A DNA stretch of 18,511 nucleotides from an uncultured Sinobacteraceae bacterium (lineage in GTDB: Bacteria > Pseudomonadota > Gammaproteobacteria > Steroidobacterales > Steroidobacteraceae), in assembly GCA_937902995.1 (NCBI GenBank), contig CALEKY010000065.1:1-18511 (forward strand), in the 5' to 3' direction. The notes beneath the pieces were generated by a model. The model made no database searches and was not told where the DNA came from. It worked only from the letters and a program-made list of their open reading frames with translations. Position 1 is the stretch's first letter. Every line of letters begins with the position of its first letter. This document shows, piece after piece, positions 1 to 8,051 of this stretch. A program made the translations under genes and the position numbers.

Positions 1-2
1 CC

Positions 3-869
3 TCAATCTTTGCTCGCCAGTCGCTGAAACACTCGCTTCATTCGCTCGACCTTGTCGATGTATGCCTGCGCGGAGTGATCGCCGCATCGATAACCGGGCG
101 GCAGGCGAAAACCGTTCGCGACGTAGCGTCGCCCTACTCCCGCTCCGCACAGATGGATCAGTGCGGCGAGCTCTTGTTTCTGTTTCAGGCTCGCGTGTTT
201 CACGCCATACGCAGCCAGCGTCGTCGTCACCTTTCGATCGAGATAAGCGGACGTGAGCTCGGCCGCATGCGACGGCACAGTACGCATATAGAGACTATTG
301 AACCAGCACGAACGCCAGTCGTGCCAAGGACCGTCTTCGACGACGACGTGGTCGTGAATGCAGTAGCGGCGCGCTTCGGCGAACGTGCCGTCCGTAATCT
401 GATACATACCGACTGCGCTCGATGCCGGACGATAGATCTCGAAGGGATCGGAATGCATGCGCCAGCGCCAATACGTGCGTACGATGGGGTTGCCGGAACC
501 TTCGACCTGAGCCAGCGCCGCCAAGAAGTCGGGCGTGATCGTTGCCGTCGAATGACGGCGAAAGATCGGTGCGTACGTAGCCCAGGTCTCGCTCGGCGTC
601 TTGTAGAGCACGCCGCTGACCGGAAAGAAGAGTTCCGACGGTTTGCGCGCGACCTGATAGATGAAGTTCACGCAGAACCACGCCGCGACGAGCGCGACGA
701 GAGCGAGCGAGATCTGCAAGCCAGCCGGCGCCGCGCGATAGCGTTTGAACCAACGCTTGAGCGTTGCCTTGCGCGGCAGTCCTTTGGTCAGACTCGGAAG
801 TTTGAAGCGGCGTTTCGATTTACGTCCGGCGGACTTACGCCGGGAGCGCCGTTTGACACGTGCTGCCAT
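3..869 (-). CDS. Membrane-anchored lysozyme-like (SLT-fold) protein
   Basis: This is a 288-aa protein, complete at both ends, with its stop at the very edge of the window. The first 45 residues are extremely rich in Lys and Arg. A single hydrophobic segment follows at about 51-73, so it should be a type II inner-membrane protein with a basic cytoplasmic tail and a periplasmic domain. The periplasmic part looks like a lysozyme/transglycosylase fold. It has LAQVEGSGNP (E123 is the likely catalytic acid), then SAVGMYQIT at about 151-159, which matches the GxxQ block of SLT domains, and AALIHLCGAG near 235-244. The predicted role is cleavage or sensing of peptidoglycan. It lies 119 bp downstream of a lipoprotein gene on the same strand. 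There is no strong ribosome binding site, but an in-frame stop shortly upstream limits extension. The fold is fairly likely; the activity is inferred. Confidence 0.75.
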   Translation of the reverse strand: MAARVKRRSRRKSAGRKSKRRFKLPSLTKGLPRKATLKRWFKRYRAAPAGLQISLALVALVAAWFCVNFIYQVARKPSELFFPVSGVLYKTPSETWATYAPIFRRHSTATITPDFLAALAQVEGSGNPIVRTYWRWRMHSDPFEIYRPASSAVGMYQITDGTFAEARRYCIHDHVVVEDGPWHDWRSCWFNSLYMRTVPSHAAELTSAYLDRKVTTTLAAYGVKHASLKQKQELAALIHLCGAGVGRRYVANGFRLPPGYRCGDHSAQAYIDKVERMKRVFQRLASKD

Positions 870-988
870 CGTGAATGCGCTTCACTGCGCAGAGAATCTC
901 GCTGAGCATCCGCGACGCATACAACCGCCCGGTGATCCTTTCGTGGAATCAGCTTCTTCTTGCGAGCCGGTCGCGATGTCAGTCGACG

Positions 989-1645
989 TCATCGACGCAA
1001 CTGGGAATCGCTCCCGGCATCCGGGGCGATCATGCGTTCGCGTTGCTTCTTCTCGATGCGGTCGATCTCCATCAGCATGTCGAGACCGTAGCCGCACCAT
1101 TCTTCGTCGTCCACGAGCTCGCACGATTCCGTGATGAGACGACGTGCGCGCGGCAAATCGCGCTCGACGCCCATGCCCCGCGCGAGATACATGCCGAGCG
1201 TCAAGCACGCCCAGGGGTCGCTGCGGTTGCAGGCCTTTTCATAGGTTCTGACCTGGCATGCAGACTCCGCCGCATTCATGCTGGCGGCCCGATTCGAGCA
1301 CGCGGAAACGATGCCCAGCGAACACGCTCGGTAGAACAACCGATCGGCCGTCTTCGTGTGCCCGCGAAGCGGTTCCACGGCCAAGGCCAACGCAAAGCAA
1401 TCGTTGGCGTTACCCGCCTTGCAGCCATCGACGCACTTCTTCGGATTCTCGACGCATACCTCACCCAGATAGCGCACCGGCATCGGGTAGTCGGTCATCA
1501 CATCGGCCGGACACGCATTCTCGGGACCGTTGAACAGCCATTTCGGCTGCTCGCGCGTCAGCTTCTCCGCCGCCTGCTCGATGTCTTGTGCAGCAGTGCA
1601 CCCGGCCGCCAGCAGCAAGATGGGTATGCAGAGAAATCGGTCCAT
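989..1645 (-). CDS. Cys-rich Sel1-like repeat lipoprotein
   Basis: This 218-aa protein begins with a short lipoprotein signal peptide whose lipobox LAAGC places the lipidated cysteine at C16. The mature part carries regularly spaced Cys pairs (CVDGCKAGNANDC, ACSLGIVSAC, CNRSDPWAC, CELVDDEEWC) inside helical repeats. A clear Sel1-type unit, LGMYLARGMGVERDLPRARRL, has its core near 161-180. The pattern resembles the Hcp/Sel1 disulfide-stitched solenoids, which usually act in protein-protein contacts in the envelope. No catalytic motif is visible, so the partner and role are unknown. The gene precedes the lysozyme-like gene on the same strand and may be co-transcribed with it. Upstream lies the heptad-repeat spacer that separates it from the DUF349 gene. 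Confidence 0.7.
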   Translation of the reverse strand: MDRFLCIPILLLAAGCTAAQDIEQAAEKLTREQPKWLFNGPENACPADVMTDYPMPVRYLGEVCVENPKKCVDGCKAGNANDCFALALAVEPLRGHTKTADRLFYRACSLGIVSACSNRAASMNAAESACQVRTYEKACNRSDPWACLTLGMYLARGMGVERDLPRARRLITESCELVDDEEWCGYGLDMLMEIDRIEKKQRERMIAPDAGSDSQLRR

Positions 1646-1660
1646 TGGCGCAATTCTAGT

Positions 1661-1757
1661 CAGGCTGTCGGCTGGAGGCTGTAGGTCATAGGCTGGAAAC
1701 GCACTCGCCGCCGCGACAGCGGCCCCCTTCAGCCTACAGCCTTCAGTCTACAGTCTA
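1661..1757. repeat. Heptad (GRCTGWA-type) repeats in two opposed arms
   Basis: The spacer between two minus-strand genes holds two arms of degenerate 7-bp tandem repeats. The left arm (about 1663-1697) reads on the plus strand as five GGCTGNN units, one of them decayed. The right arm (1727-1757) reads on the minus strand as four GRCTGWA units. The arms are therefore complementary across a 29-bp centre and could form an imperfect long hairpin. It begins 3 bp after the stop of the DUF349 gene, so it could end that transcript, although there is no clean T-run. The same unit returns at 18481-18511. Whether it is a terminator, a REP-like element or a small mobile repeat cannot be decided here. Confidence 0.7.
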
Positions 1758-1759
1758 TT

Positions 1760-4492
1760 TCAATGGCTTCGCTGCCAACACTTCCGAAATCTCCCGAAGA
1801 GCTCGTCGTACGTAGCGGTAGGCACCGGTCCGACTTTCGCCCATTCGAATGCGAGAGCCTCGATTTGTTCGCGGACCGGGAGACTCGACCGACCCGTGCC
1901 GCTGACGAGCGCCTGGAGTTGCATCGCGCGGCGCTGCGCCTGATCGGATTCCGGTGTTTCGGTTCCGGTCATGATTTCCGCGCGAATCGTCAGCTCGCGA
2001 AGCGCCGCCTCGTTCGCCGCCAAGTCCGTGTTCGCCGGTTGTCCGAGCTTCGTCTCGATGACCTGCTTGCCACCCTTCGGCCAAGTTTCGATCGAGCGAA
2101 TCAGCTCCGCGACCGAATCGGCATCCGATCCGCCCTCGAGCTGCAGCAAACGCACACGGTTCGCCGCATCGAAGAAGTTGTCCCACGCTTGTTCCGACTC
2201 CTGATGCCGCTGTTTCGCGAGCGCCTTCTCGAACTCGTCCACGGCGCGACGAAACCGTTGTTGTAACTCCGCAGCCCTCGCGCGAGGAAACTCGCCGAGC
2301 TGTGCGAAAGACTCGCGCAATTCGCGTAAACGAGCCGCGCCGGCCTGGAGCTCCGAGCCGGAACGTTGCGAAAGGCTTTCCGCTTCTTGGCAGAGCGTCA
2401 GCGCGCGCTCCGCGTTTTGCTCGAGCTCAGCCATGCGCTCGGAATGCAACTTCCGCCGCTGCTCGAACACGGCGTCGCAATGACGCTTGAACTCTTCCCA
2501 GAGCCGCTGACCGCGTTCGTGAGGCGTCAAACCGACATTGCGCCATGTCGCCTGCAGACGCTTCACCTCCTCGGCTGCCTGTGCCAAGTCCTGTATGGTC
2601 GCAAGACGCTTCGCCTGCTCGACGAGCTTCTGCTTCCGCGCCAGGTTTGCAGCGTACTCGGCATCCAAGCGCGCCTGGATGCGCGCGAGATTCTCTTCGA
2701 ATTGCTGCTCGACCGGCTTCGTTGCCGCACGTTCCGTCGGACCGCTGTCGCGCCATTCCTGTCGCACGGTCCGCAAGAAGCTCGCGACCTGCTTCCAATC
2801 GACCTCGTCCCAATTCGTCGCTTGCTCGAATTGCGCAACTCGCGCCACGAGCGCCTTGCGCTTCTCCAGGTTCTCTGCCCGTACCTGCGCTTGGCGCTCG
2901 AAGTACGCCTTGCACGGCGCATAGGCCGCTTCGGCGGCAGCATGAAATTGCGTCCACTCCTCTTCCGAGTCCGTCCCGCCTTTCGCGAGCGATCGCCACT
3001 CTTCCTGCAAACGCCGAATCTGCTCGGCCAATTCCGGCGGAGGCAAGTCGCTGCCGATCAGCGCTCGCATCTGCTCGATCAGCTCGCTGCGCTTCGGTGC
3101 CACTGCAAAGCGTTTCCAGTCTTGAAGCTCTTGCAATCGCTCGTCGAGCGACTGCAACCGCTCCGCCAATGGCTTCGGTACCGTCGGCAATCGATCCAGC
3201 TTCGCGGCAATCGAACGACGGATCCCGAGCGCGTCGCGCGATCGGCCTGATGCCAGTGCTTGCTGCGCCTTGCGGATGAGCTGCCCGATCCGACGTTGCG
3301 CATCTTCAATGCTCGCTCTTGCCGCGGCTCGTTGCTCGCGCCACTGCTCGACCGTGGCTTGCAACTCATCGAGAATCGTCGGTACCCCTGTGCCGAACAA
3401 TGCACGCTCGACGATCAATGCCTCGAGCCGCTCATAGGCTTCGTGATTCGATAGCGCTCGGGCGGATTCGAGTTGGAAGGACACCGCACCGTGCTTTGCG
3501 ATTTCGCTCGTCAATCGGTCGATGGCGGAGCGAAGCGCTTCGAGCTCTTTCGATTCGTTCTCCTCTGCCGGACGGTACTGCAACGTGTCGTTCCAACGCT
3601 CGATCAGTTTGGCGATTCGCTCCCGCACGTTCTCGGCCGCTGTAGCATCGAGCTCGCTCGCCGCGTACAGCGTCCGAAGCAGCTTTCGGAGCTCGTCCAC
3701 GATGTCATTACGTTGCGCCTGCGCATTTGCGACAGCCGCTTCATGCGCAGCACGCGCAGCGGCGGCACGAATCTGTTCGGCGATGACTTCGCGTGCTCGG
3801 TCGATGGCGGATTCGACGCGCGCGCTTAGCTCTTCGGGAATCGGCACGTCCAACGCGCGCCATTCGCGCTCGAGATGATCGATGGTCGCCACGTAGGCGC
3901 CGTCGAACGGCTTGTGGCTGTGCCGCTCGATCGCCTCGGCAATCGAGCGCATGTGATCGCGCGCTTGCTCGGCTCGCTTGACCTCGGCATTCAGCGCATC
4001 GAGCTTGGTCTTCGCGATCTTGTAGACGCTCTTGTCGCGCTCCCGCGCTGACTTCATGACGGCGCGCAGATCGTCCGGGGCCGTCAAGCGCGCAGCCGCC
4101 AATTGACGCAGCTTGGCGCTGCTCGCGTTCATGGCGAGCTCGACCCATGTCGCCTGATCGGAGACGCGACTCGCCGCCGTTTCGAAGTTGCTCTGATCGG
4201 CCGTCAAAGCCGCAATCGCAAGCACGCCGCGCTGCTTGTCGGGATCCCTTGGAAGCCGATCGATCGAGACCGTACCTGTATCGATCAGCTCCGCAATGCG
4301 CTGGCGTGCAGCACGATGCAATGCATTCGACTCGTCGAAAGCCAGCGCGAGCAGCCGCTCGCCGAACTCGAGCGCACGCACTTCCGCAGCCGGATCGATC
4401 TGCGTGCGCAAACCTTCGGCCGCCGGCGGAGCGGACGACACTGCACGATCGCTGGCGGGCGTCTTGCCCATCAGCCGCGAAAAGAACCTCAT
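1760..4492 (-). CDS. DUF349 repeat protein, large and coiled-coil rich
   Basis: This 910-aa, highly charged, almost entirely helical protein has tandem DUF349 units in its C-terminal half. They are at about 465-535 (W499), 545-610 (W580) and 620-690 (W650), with a degenerate fourth at about 700-765. Each shows a Trp-Arg-x-x-Gly-like turn (EEWRSLAKGG, EWRDSGPTE, TWRNVGLTP) followed by a long charged helix. The N-terminal 40-170 region looks like short helical (HEAT-like) repeats. I find no signal peptide or membrane segment, so it is probably cytoplasmic. The function of the family is not established. I chose the ATG at 4492 because AAGGAA sits just upstream of it and MRFFSRLMGK begins there. 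The frame stays open to 5353 on this strand, but that extension is antisense to the SDR gene and is rejected. The gene is divergent from the SDR, with 189 bp between starts. Confidence 0.85.
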   Translation of the reverse strand: MRFFSRLMGKTPASDRAVSSAPPAAEGLRTQIDPAAEVRALEFGERLLALAFDESNALHRAARQRIAELIDTGTVSIDRLPRDPDKQRGVLAIAALTADQSNFETAASRVSDQATWVELAMNASSAKLRQLAAARLTAPDDLRAVMKSARERDKSVYKIAKTKLDALNAEVKRAEQARDHMRSIAEAIERHSHKPFDGAYVATIDHLEREWRALDVPIPEELSARVESAIDRAREVIAEQIRAAAARAAHEAAVANAQAQRNDIVDELRKLLRTLYAASELDATAAENVRERIAKLIERWNDTLQYRPAEENESKELEALRSAIDRLTSEIAKHGAVSFQLESARALSNHEAYERLEALIVERALFGTGVPTILDELQATVEQWREQRAAARASIEDAQRRIGQLIRKAQQALASGRSRDALGIRRSIAAKLDRLPTVPKPLAERLQSLDERLQELQDWKRFAVAPKRSELIEQMRALIGSDLPPPELAEQIRRLQEEWRSLAKGGTDSEEEWTQFHAAAEAAYAPCKAYFERQAQVRAENLEKRKALVARVAQFEQATNWDEVDWKQVASFLRTVRQEWRDSGPTERAATKPVEQQFEENLARIQARLDAEYAANLARKQKLVEQAKRLATIQDLAQAAEEVKRLQATWRNVGLTPHERGQRLWEEFKRHCDAVFEQRRKLHSERMAELEQNAERALTLCQEAESLSQRSGSELQAGAARLRELRESFAQLGEFPRARAAELQQRFRRAVDEFEKALAKQRHQESEQAWDNFFDAANRVRLLQLEGGSDADSVAELIRSIETWPKGGKQVIETKLGQPANTDLAANEAALRELTIRAEIMTGTETPESDQAQRRAMQLQALVSGTGRSSLPVREQIEALAFEWAKVGPVPTATYDELFGRFRKCWQRSH

Positions 4493-4681
4493 CGAAATTC
4501 CTTGGATGATCGGGGGGCGTGAGTATGCGAAGAGCGCCGGCCGCTCGCCAGTCCGCCGCAAGCTTCGCGACGCCCGTTCGAATATAGCGTACGCGACATT
4601 GGTGCGTTTTCGCCCCGCATTTGCGAAGCTTGGCCTTCGGCTTCGCCGCCGCGAGCCGAGATCAGCTACACCGGGGGCATC

Positions 4682-5449
4682 ATGCAGGTCGCAGGTAAAG
4701 TCGTCGCAGTCACGGGTGCAGGCAAGGGAATCGGGCGCGCACTGGCCAAGCGCTTTGCGCAGGAAGGCGCCCGACTCGTCGCCGTTTGCGATCTCGACGG
4801 CGCCGCAGCGCAGGCGGTTGCGGAAGAAATCGGCGGTATCGGCATGCGAGTCGACGTCTCCGTCGAAGCCGAGCTCATCCGTTTCATCGACGAAGTCGAG
4901 CAGCGCTCCGGCGGCATCGATCTGTTTTGTTCCAATGCGGGGATTGCGCGCGGCCGGGGACTCGAGACGACGAACGAGATCTGGCGACAGGTACTCGACG
5001 TGAACCTGATGGCGCACGTGTACGCAGCGCGGGCGCTCGTACCGCGGATGGTCGCGCGCGGCGGCGGCTATTTTTTGAACACCGCCTCTGCTGCAGGACT
5101 TCTCGCCCAAATCGGCAATGTGACCTATAGCGTCAGCAAGCATGCGGCCGTCGCATTTGCGGAATGGCTGTCCATCACGCACGGCCACCAAGGCATCAAG
5201 GTCTCGATTCTGTGTCCGCAAGCCGTTCGCACGGACATGATTGCCGGCCACGAGGGCGGGCCTGCCAGCGTCGACGGCGTGATCGAGCCGGAGCAAGTGG
5301 CGGACGCCGTCATCCAGGGACTGGCGGAAGAAAAGACGCTGATCTTGCCGCATCCCGTCGTTGCCGAATACGCGGTGCGCCGAGCGGCCGATCGCGACCG
5401 CTGGATCGCCGGCATGCGGCGCTTACAGGCACGGCTCGTGCAGGACTGA
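4682..5449 (+). CDS. Short-chain dehydrogenase/reductase (SDR) oxidoreductase
   Basis: This 255-aa classical SDR is of the normal family length. The Rossmann cofactor motif TGAGKGIG is at 11-18, NAG at 85-87, and the catalytic tetrad is N108, S136, Y149 and K153 in YSVSK. An acidic D37 at the end of the second strand (VCDLD) favours NAD(H) over NADP(H). It should be a soluble cytoplasmic enzyme that oxidises or reduces an alcohol/carbonyl pair. The substrate cannot be read from the sequence. It is the only plus-strand gene in this part of the window. It diverges from the DUF349 gene and converges with the amidase gene, leaving only 7 bp between the two stop codons, so any terminator must lie inside the coding regions. 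The family call is very safe; specificity is unknown. Confidence 0.92.
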   Translation: MQVAGKVVAVTGAGKGIGRALAKRFAQEGARLVAVCDLDGAAAQAVAEEIGGIGMRVDVSVEAELIRFIDEVEQRSGGIDLFCSNAGIARGRGLETTNEIWRQVLDVNLMAHVYAARALVPRMVARGGGYFLNTASAAGLLAQIGNVTYSVSKHAAVAFAEWLSITHGHQGIKVSILCPQAVRTDMIAGHEGGPASVDGVIEPEQVADAVIQGLAEEKTLILPHPVVAEYAVRRAADRDRWIAGMRRLQARLVQD

Positions 5450-5456
5450 GCGACCT

Positions 5457-7061
5457 TCACTGCGTTTCGACGGCAGCTCGCTCGAAGGCTTCGTGGCCCT
5501 CTTCGATCGACGGGAGGAATTGCGCTCTCAGCCTGACGCCGGCGCGCTGCTCGAATGCGAAGGCTGCGCCGAGCAGCACATCCTCGGTCCATGGCGCACC
5601 GATGAAAGACAGACCGAGCGGCAAGCCATGCAAGTCGCCCATCGGCACCGTCAAATGCGGATAGCCGGAGACGGCCGGCAGCGTGCTGAAAGAACCGGGA
5701 AACTGATCGCCGTTCGCCAGGTCGATGCGCCATGCCGTCCCCGTCGTCGGCGCAACGAGCAAGTCGAGATCGTGCTCATCGAGCAGGCGGCGCAGCCCCT
5801 GCTCCCCCGCGAGCCGCTTGCTCAGTTCGAGCGCCGCGCGGTAGTCCGCATCGTCCGCCGTCGCGTTCGCATCAATGAAAATGTCCTGACCGAAAAGCGC
5901 GAGCTCGCGCGGATTCGACGAGTTGAAACGGATCAACGCCTCGAGCGTCCGTGTCTCGACCGCTTCGGGCAGCGTCGCAAGGTAGGCATTCAAGTCGGAC
6001 TTGAACTCCGTGTGAAGCACGCGAAGCTCGGCCTCGTAAATCGGCGCCATGTTCGGCGTCTCGACTTCGATGAGCTGCGCACCCGCGTCGCTCAGCACCT
6101 GTAGCGCACGCTCATAGACCGGCTCGATCTGCGGCTGGCGCGGCGGTTTGAAACGCAGCACACCGATGCGCTTGCCGCGCAAAGCGTCGACGGACAGCGC
6201 TCCGAGGTAATCTCCGCGTCTGCAATCGATCGCAGGCGGTTCGCATGCCGGCCGAGACCCGACCATTGCATCGAGCAGGATGGCCGTATCGCGAACATCG
6301 ATGGCCATCGGCCCGGCCGTATCCTGGCTATGTGCGATCGGTACGATGTGCTTCGTCGACAGCAAGCCGAGCGTCGGTTTCAATCCCACGATGCCGTTCA
6401 TGGCGGAGGGACAGACGATCGATCCGTCGGTTTCGGTGCCGACCGCCGCGGCCGCAAATCCTGCCGCAACCGCGACGGCACTTCCGGCGCTCGATCCGCA
6501 CGGCGTGCGATCCAATACGTGCGGATTCTTCGTCAATCCCCCGAGCGCGCTCCAGCCGCTGATCGATTCTCCGGAGCGGAAGTTCGCCCATTCGCTCAAG
6601 TTGGCTTTGCCAAGGATGACGGCACCGGCAGCGCGAAGATTCGCAATGACCGGCGCATCCCGATAGGTACGATTTTCCGCGAGCGCGAGCGAGCCGGCTG
6701 TCGTCGGGACGGGATCCCGCGTCTCGATGTTGTCCTTGACGAGAATCGGAATGCCGTGCAGCAAGCTCCGAGGCCCGCGCTCCTTGAGCTCTGCATCGAG
6801 CGCACGTGCCTGCTCCAGCGCATCCGGATTGACCGACAGCACGGCACGAAGCGTCGGTCCGTGACGGTCGAGTGCTTCGATACGTTCGAGATAGGCGCGG
6901 ACGAGTCGCTCGGAAGTAATTCTTCCCGCGTCCATCTCGGCACGCAGGGCCGCCAGCGACTTGCCTTGCAGCTCGGCGGACGGAGAGACCGTGCGATTCG
7001 CACAGCCTACAACGAACAATGCGGCCGCCAAGAACGCGCCGACGCGCACACCAATACGCAT
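5457..7061 (-). CDS. Amidase-signature family enzyme, lipoprotein type
   Basis: The ATG at 7061 gives a 534-aa protein beginning MRIGVRVGAF, with a lipoprotein signal ending in VVGC (lipidated C20). An upstream in-frame ATG at 7100 would put 13 extra residues before that signal, so it is less likely. The amidase-signature Ser-cisSer-Lys triad is visible: K109 in LVKDN, S190 in CGSSAGS and the nucleophile S214 in TETDGSI. The usual first Gly of the GGSS motif is Cys here (C188). The enzyme should hydrolyse an amide bond, probably in the periplasm or at a membrane surface. The substrate is unknown, since family members range from simple amides to peptides. The gene converges with the SDR gene and looks monocistronic. 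The family and triad are secure; the lipoprotein assignment is likely. Confidence 0.9.
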   Translation of the reverse strand: MRIGVRVGAFLAAALFVVGCANRTVSPSAELQGKSLAALRAEMDAGRITSERLVRAYLERIEALDRHGPTLRAVLSVNPDALEQARALDAELKERGPRSLLHGIPILVKDNIETRDPVPTTAGSLALAENRTYRDAPVIANLRAAGAVILGKANLSEWANFRSGESISGWSALGGLTKNPHVLDRTPCGSSAGSAVAVAAGFAAAAVGTETDGSIVCPSAMNGIVGLKPTLGLLSTKHIVPIAHSQDTAGPMAIDVRDTAILLDAMVGSRPACEPPAIDCRRGDYLGALSVDALRGKRIGVLRFKPPRQPQIEPVYERALQVLSDAGAQLIEVETPNMAPIYEAELRVLHTEFKSDLNAYLATLPEAVETRTLEALIRFNSSNPRELALFGQDIFIDANATADDADYRAALELSKRLAGEQGLRRLLDEHDLDLLVAPTTGTAWRIDLANGDQFPGSFSTLPAVSGYPHLTVPMGDLHGLPLGLSFIGAPWTEDVLLGAAFAFEQRAGVRLRAQFLPSIEEGHEAFERAAVETQ

Positions 7062-7154
7062 CCCAGCATCCCCACTTGTAGCGGGATGCATGGATAACAC
7101 TCGATCGGAGGTTTGTCGACGATTCCCGCGGCCGCGGTCGTCTCAAAGACTCGA

Positions 7155-7178
7155 GGCTGTAACGAGGACGTTACAGCC
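7155..7178 (-). terminator. Hairpin after the small secreted-protein gene
   Basis: A perfect 10-bp stem (GGCTGTAACG paired with CGTTACAGCC) closes on the 4-base loop AGGA. It starts 14 bases past the stop of the minus-strand gene at 7192-7482, where a terminator is expected. There is no clear T-run after it on the minus strand, so termination is plausible rather than shown. Confidence 0.5.
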
Positions 7179-7191
7179 GTTTAAGCGTGGC

Positions 7192-7482
7192 TCAATGTTC
7201 CGTCACTTCGACCAGGCCGCGCTTGGGGTGACACACCGCCGTGGCAACTGTGCGACCGGAGCTCTTCTCCACCGCTGCCAGCTGCATCGACAGCTCGCTG
7301 CGCAGGATCAGCGGCAGCGGACCGACGCGGTCCTTGATTCGGACTTCGGCAGCACGATTGTCGAGAGTCTCTGCAACAAAACGGTCGACACACGCTTTCG
7401 CCTGCGACGTCGTCATGCTGTAGGCAGCAGAAGACAAGGCCAGAGCAGCCAATCCTACTGCGGCACAGCTAATCGCTTTCAT
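7192..7482 (-). CDS. Small secreted protein of unknown function
   Basis: This 96-aa protein has a clear Sec signal peptide (MKAISCAAVGLAALALSSAA, cleavage near 20-22). The mature part is about 75 residues with two cysteines, C31 and C84, which could form a disulfide in the periplasm. I recognise no family or catalytic motif. Expression is supported by an excellent ribosome binding site: AGGAGG lies a few bases upstream of the ATG. The gene stands alone between hairpins on both sides, one after its stop and one 23-48 bases before its start. It is a real gene with no function that I can assign. Confidence 0.75.
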   Translation of the reverse strand: MKAISCAAVGLAALALSSAAYSMTTSQAKACVDRFVAETLDNRAAEVRIKDRVGPLPLILRSELSMQLAAVEKSSGRTVATAVCHPKRGLVEVTEH

Positions 7483-7504
7483 AAATCCTCCTAATCCAAA
7501 CGTT

Positions 7505-7530
7505 CAGGGAGCAAACGATTTCGCTTCCTG
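7505..7530. promoter_or_regulatory. Hairpin in the leader of the small secreted-protein gene
   Basis: CAGGGAGC and GCTTCCTG pair around an AAA/TTT inner stem. It sits 23-48 bases before the start codon of the minus-strand gene at 7192-7482. It could be an operator or a leader RNA structure. In the minus-strand RNA the stem has one A-C mismatch, so it is modest evidence. Confidence 0.3.
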
Positions 7531-7739
7531 AGTAATTGGATGCCGTACCGACGTGGGAGTTCGTGACGATCTGTTAAGTCTTGTGAGTTGAATTTCGGCG
7601 AATTGAGAGCAACGACAACGCACATGAGAACCAGTGCTCGCCCTTGCTTAGTTCAGCTTCTGCCCTATTCCAGGCCGACGAGATACACCGATACTGGAGT
7701 CGAAGCGCGGATTTGCGCCGAAACATGCGGAGATTGGCG

Positions 7740-7940
7740 ATGAGCAAAGAGTCGCGGATGTATCCGGAAACTCGGTTGATGACGATCGAAGAAGCTCAGC
7801 GTCTGTCGACGCTCGAGGGTTGCGAGCTTCACCGCCGGGAACAGGACGAGCGCAAGCGGATTTGGTCGTGGCAAACAGTCGATGACGTCTTGTCGCTGAC
7901 TGTGAGCGACGATCAGCTCGACGATCTCGCAAAGCGCTGA
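7740..7940 (+). CDS. Small charged hypothetical protein (66 aa)
   Basis: This ORF encodes 66 residues starting MSKESRMYPETRL, with a mostly charged, helix-prone composition and an acidic C-terminal half (TVSDDQLDDLAKR). A GGAG lies 7 bases before the ATG at 7740, which is why I chose this start over one at 7644 that lacks such a site. I recognise no domain. A 114-codon minus-strand frame (7665-8009) overlaps it but has no ribosome binding site and a less protein-like composition. The ORF lies between the small secreted-protein gene and the end of the epimerase gene. It may be a real orphan gene or a chance ORF. Confidence 0.4.
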   Translation: MSKESRMYPETRLMTIEEAQRLSTLEGCELHRREQDERKRIWSWQTVDDVLSLTVSDDQLDDLAKR

Positions 7941-8051
7941 CGTTTCCGGATCGAGGCTGGATCCAAGAGCGCAGCCGATCCAGTCGACACCGTTGTCGCT
8001 GTCGCTCATACATGCGGCGATGTCCCCGCAGTCGCGGCGACAGTGACGTGC

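Noticed and set aside
4623..4646. GCGAAGC/GCTTCGC inverted repeat upstream of the SDR gene.
   Set aside because: Short stem with a 10-base loop in GC-rich DNA; no associated regulator or promoter pattern.
4493..5353. An N-terminal extension of the DUF349 frame on the minus strand (287 extra codons).
   Set aside because: It is antisense to the SDR gene, which has complete catalytic motifs. The ATG at 4492 has its own ribosome site, and the extension has no domain-like sequence.
7648..8051. The 114-codon minus-strand frame at 7665-8009 as a gene downstream of the epimerase.
   Set aside because: No ribosome binding site and no signal or domain; the plus-strand alternative is slightly better supported.
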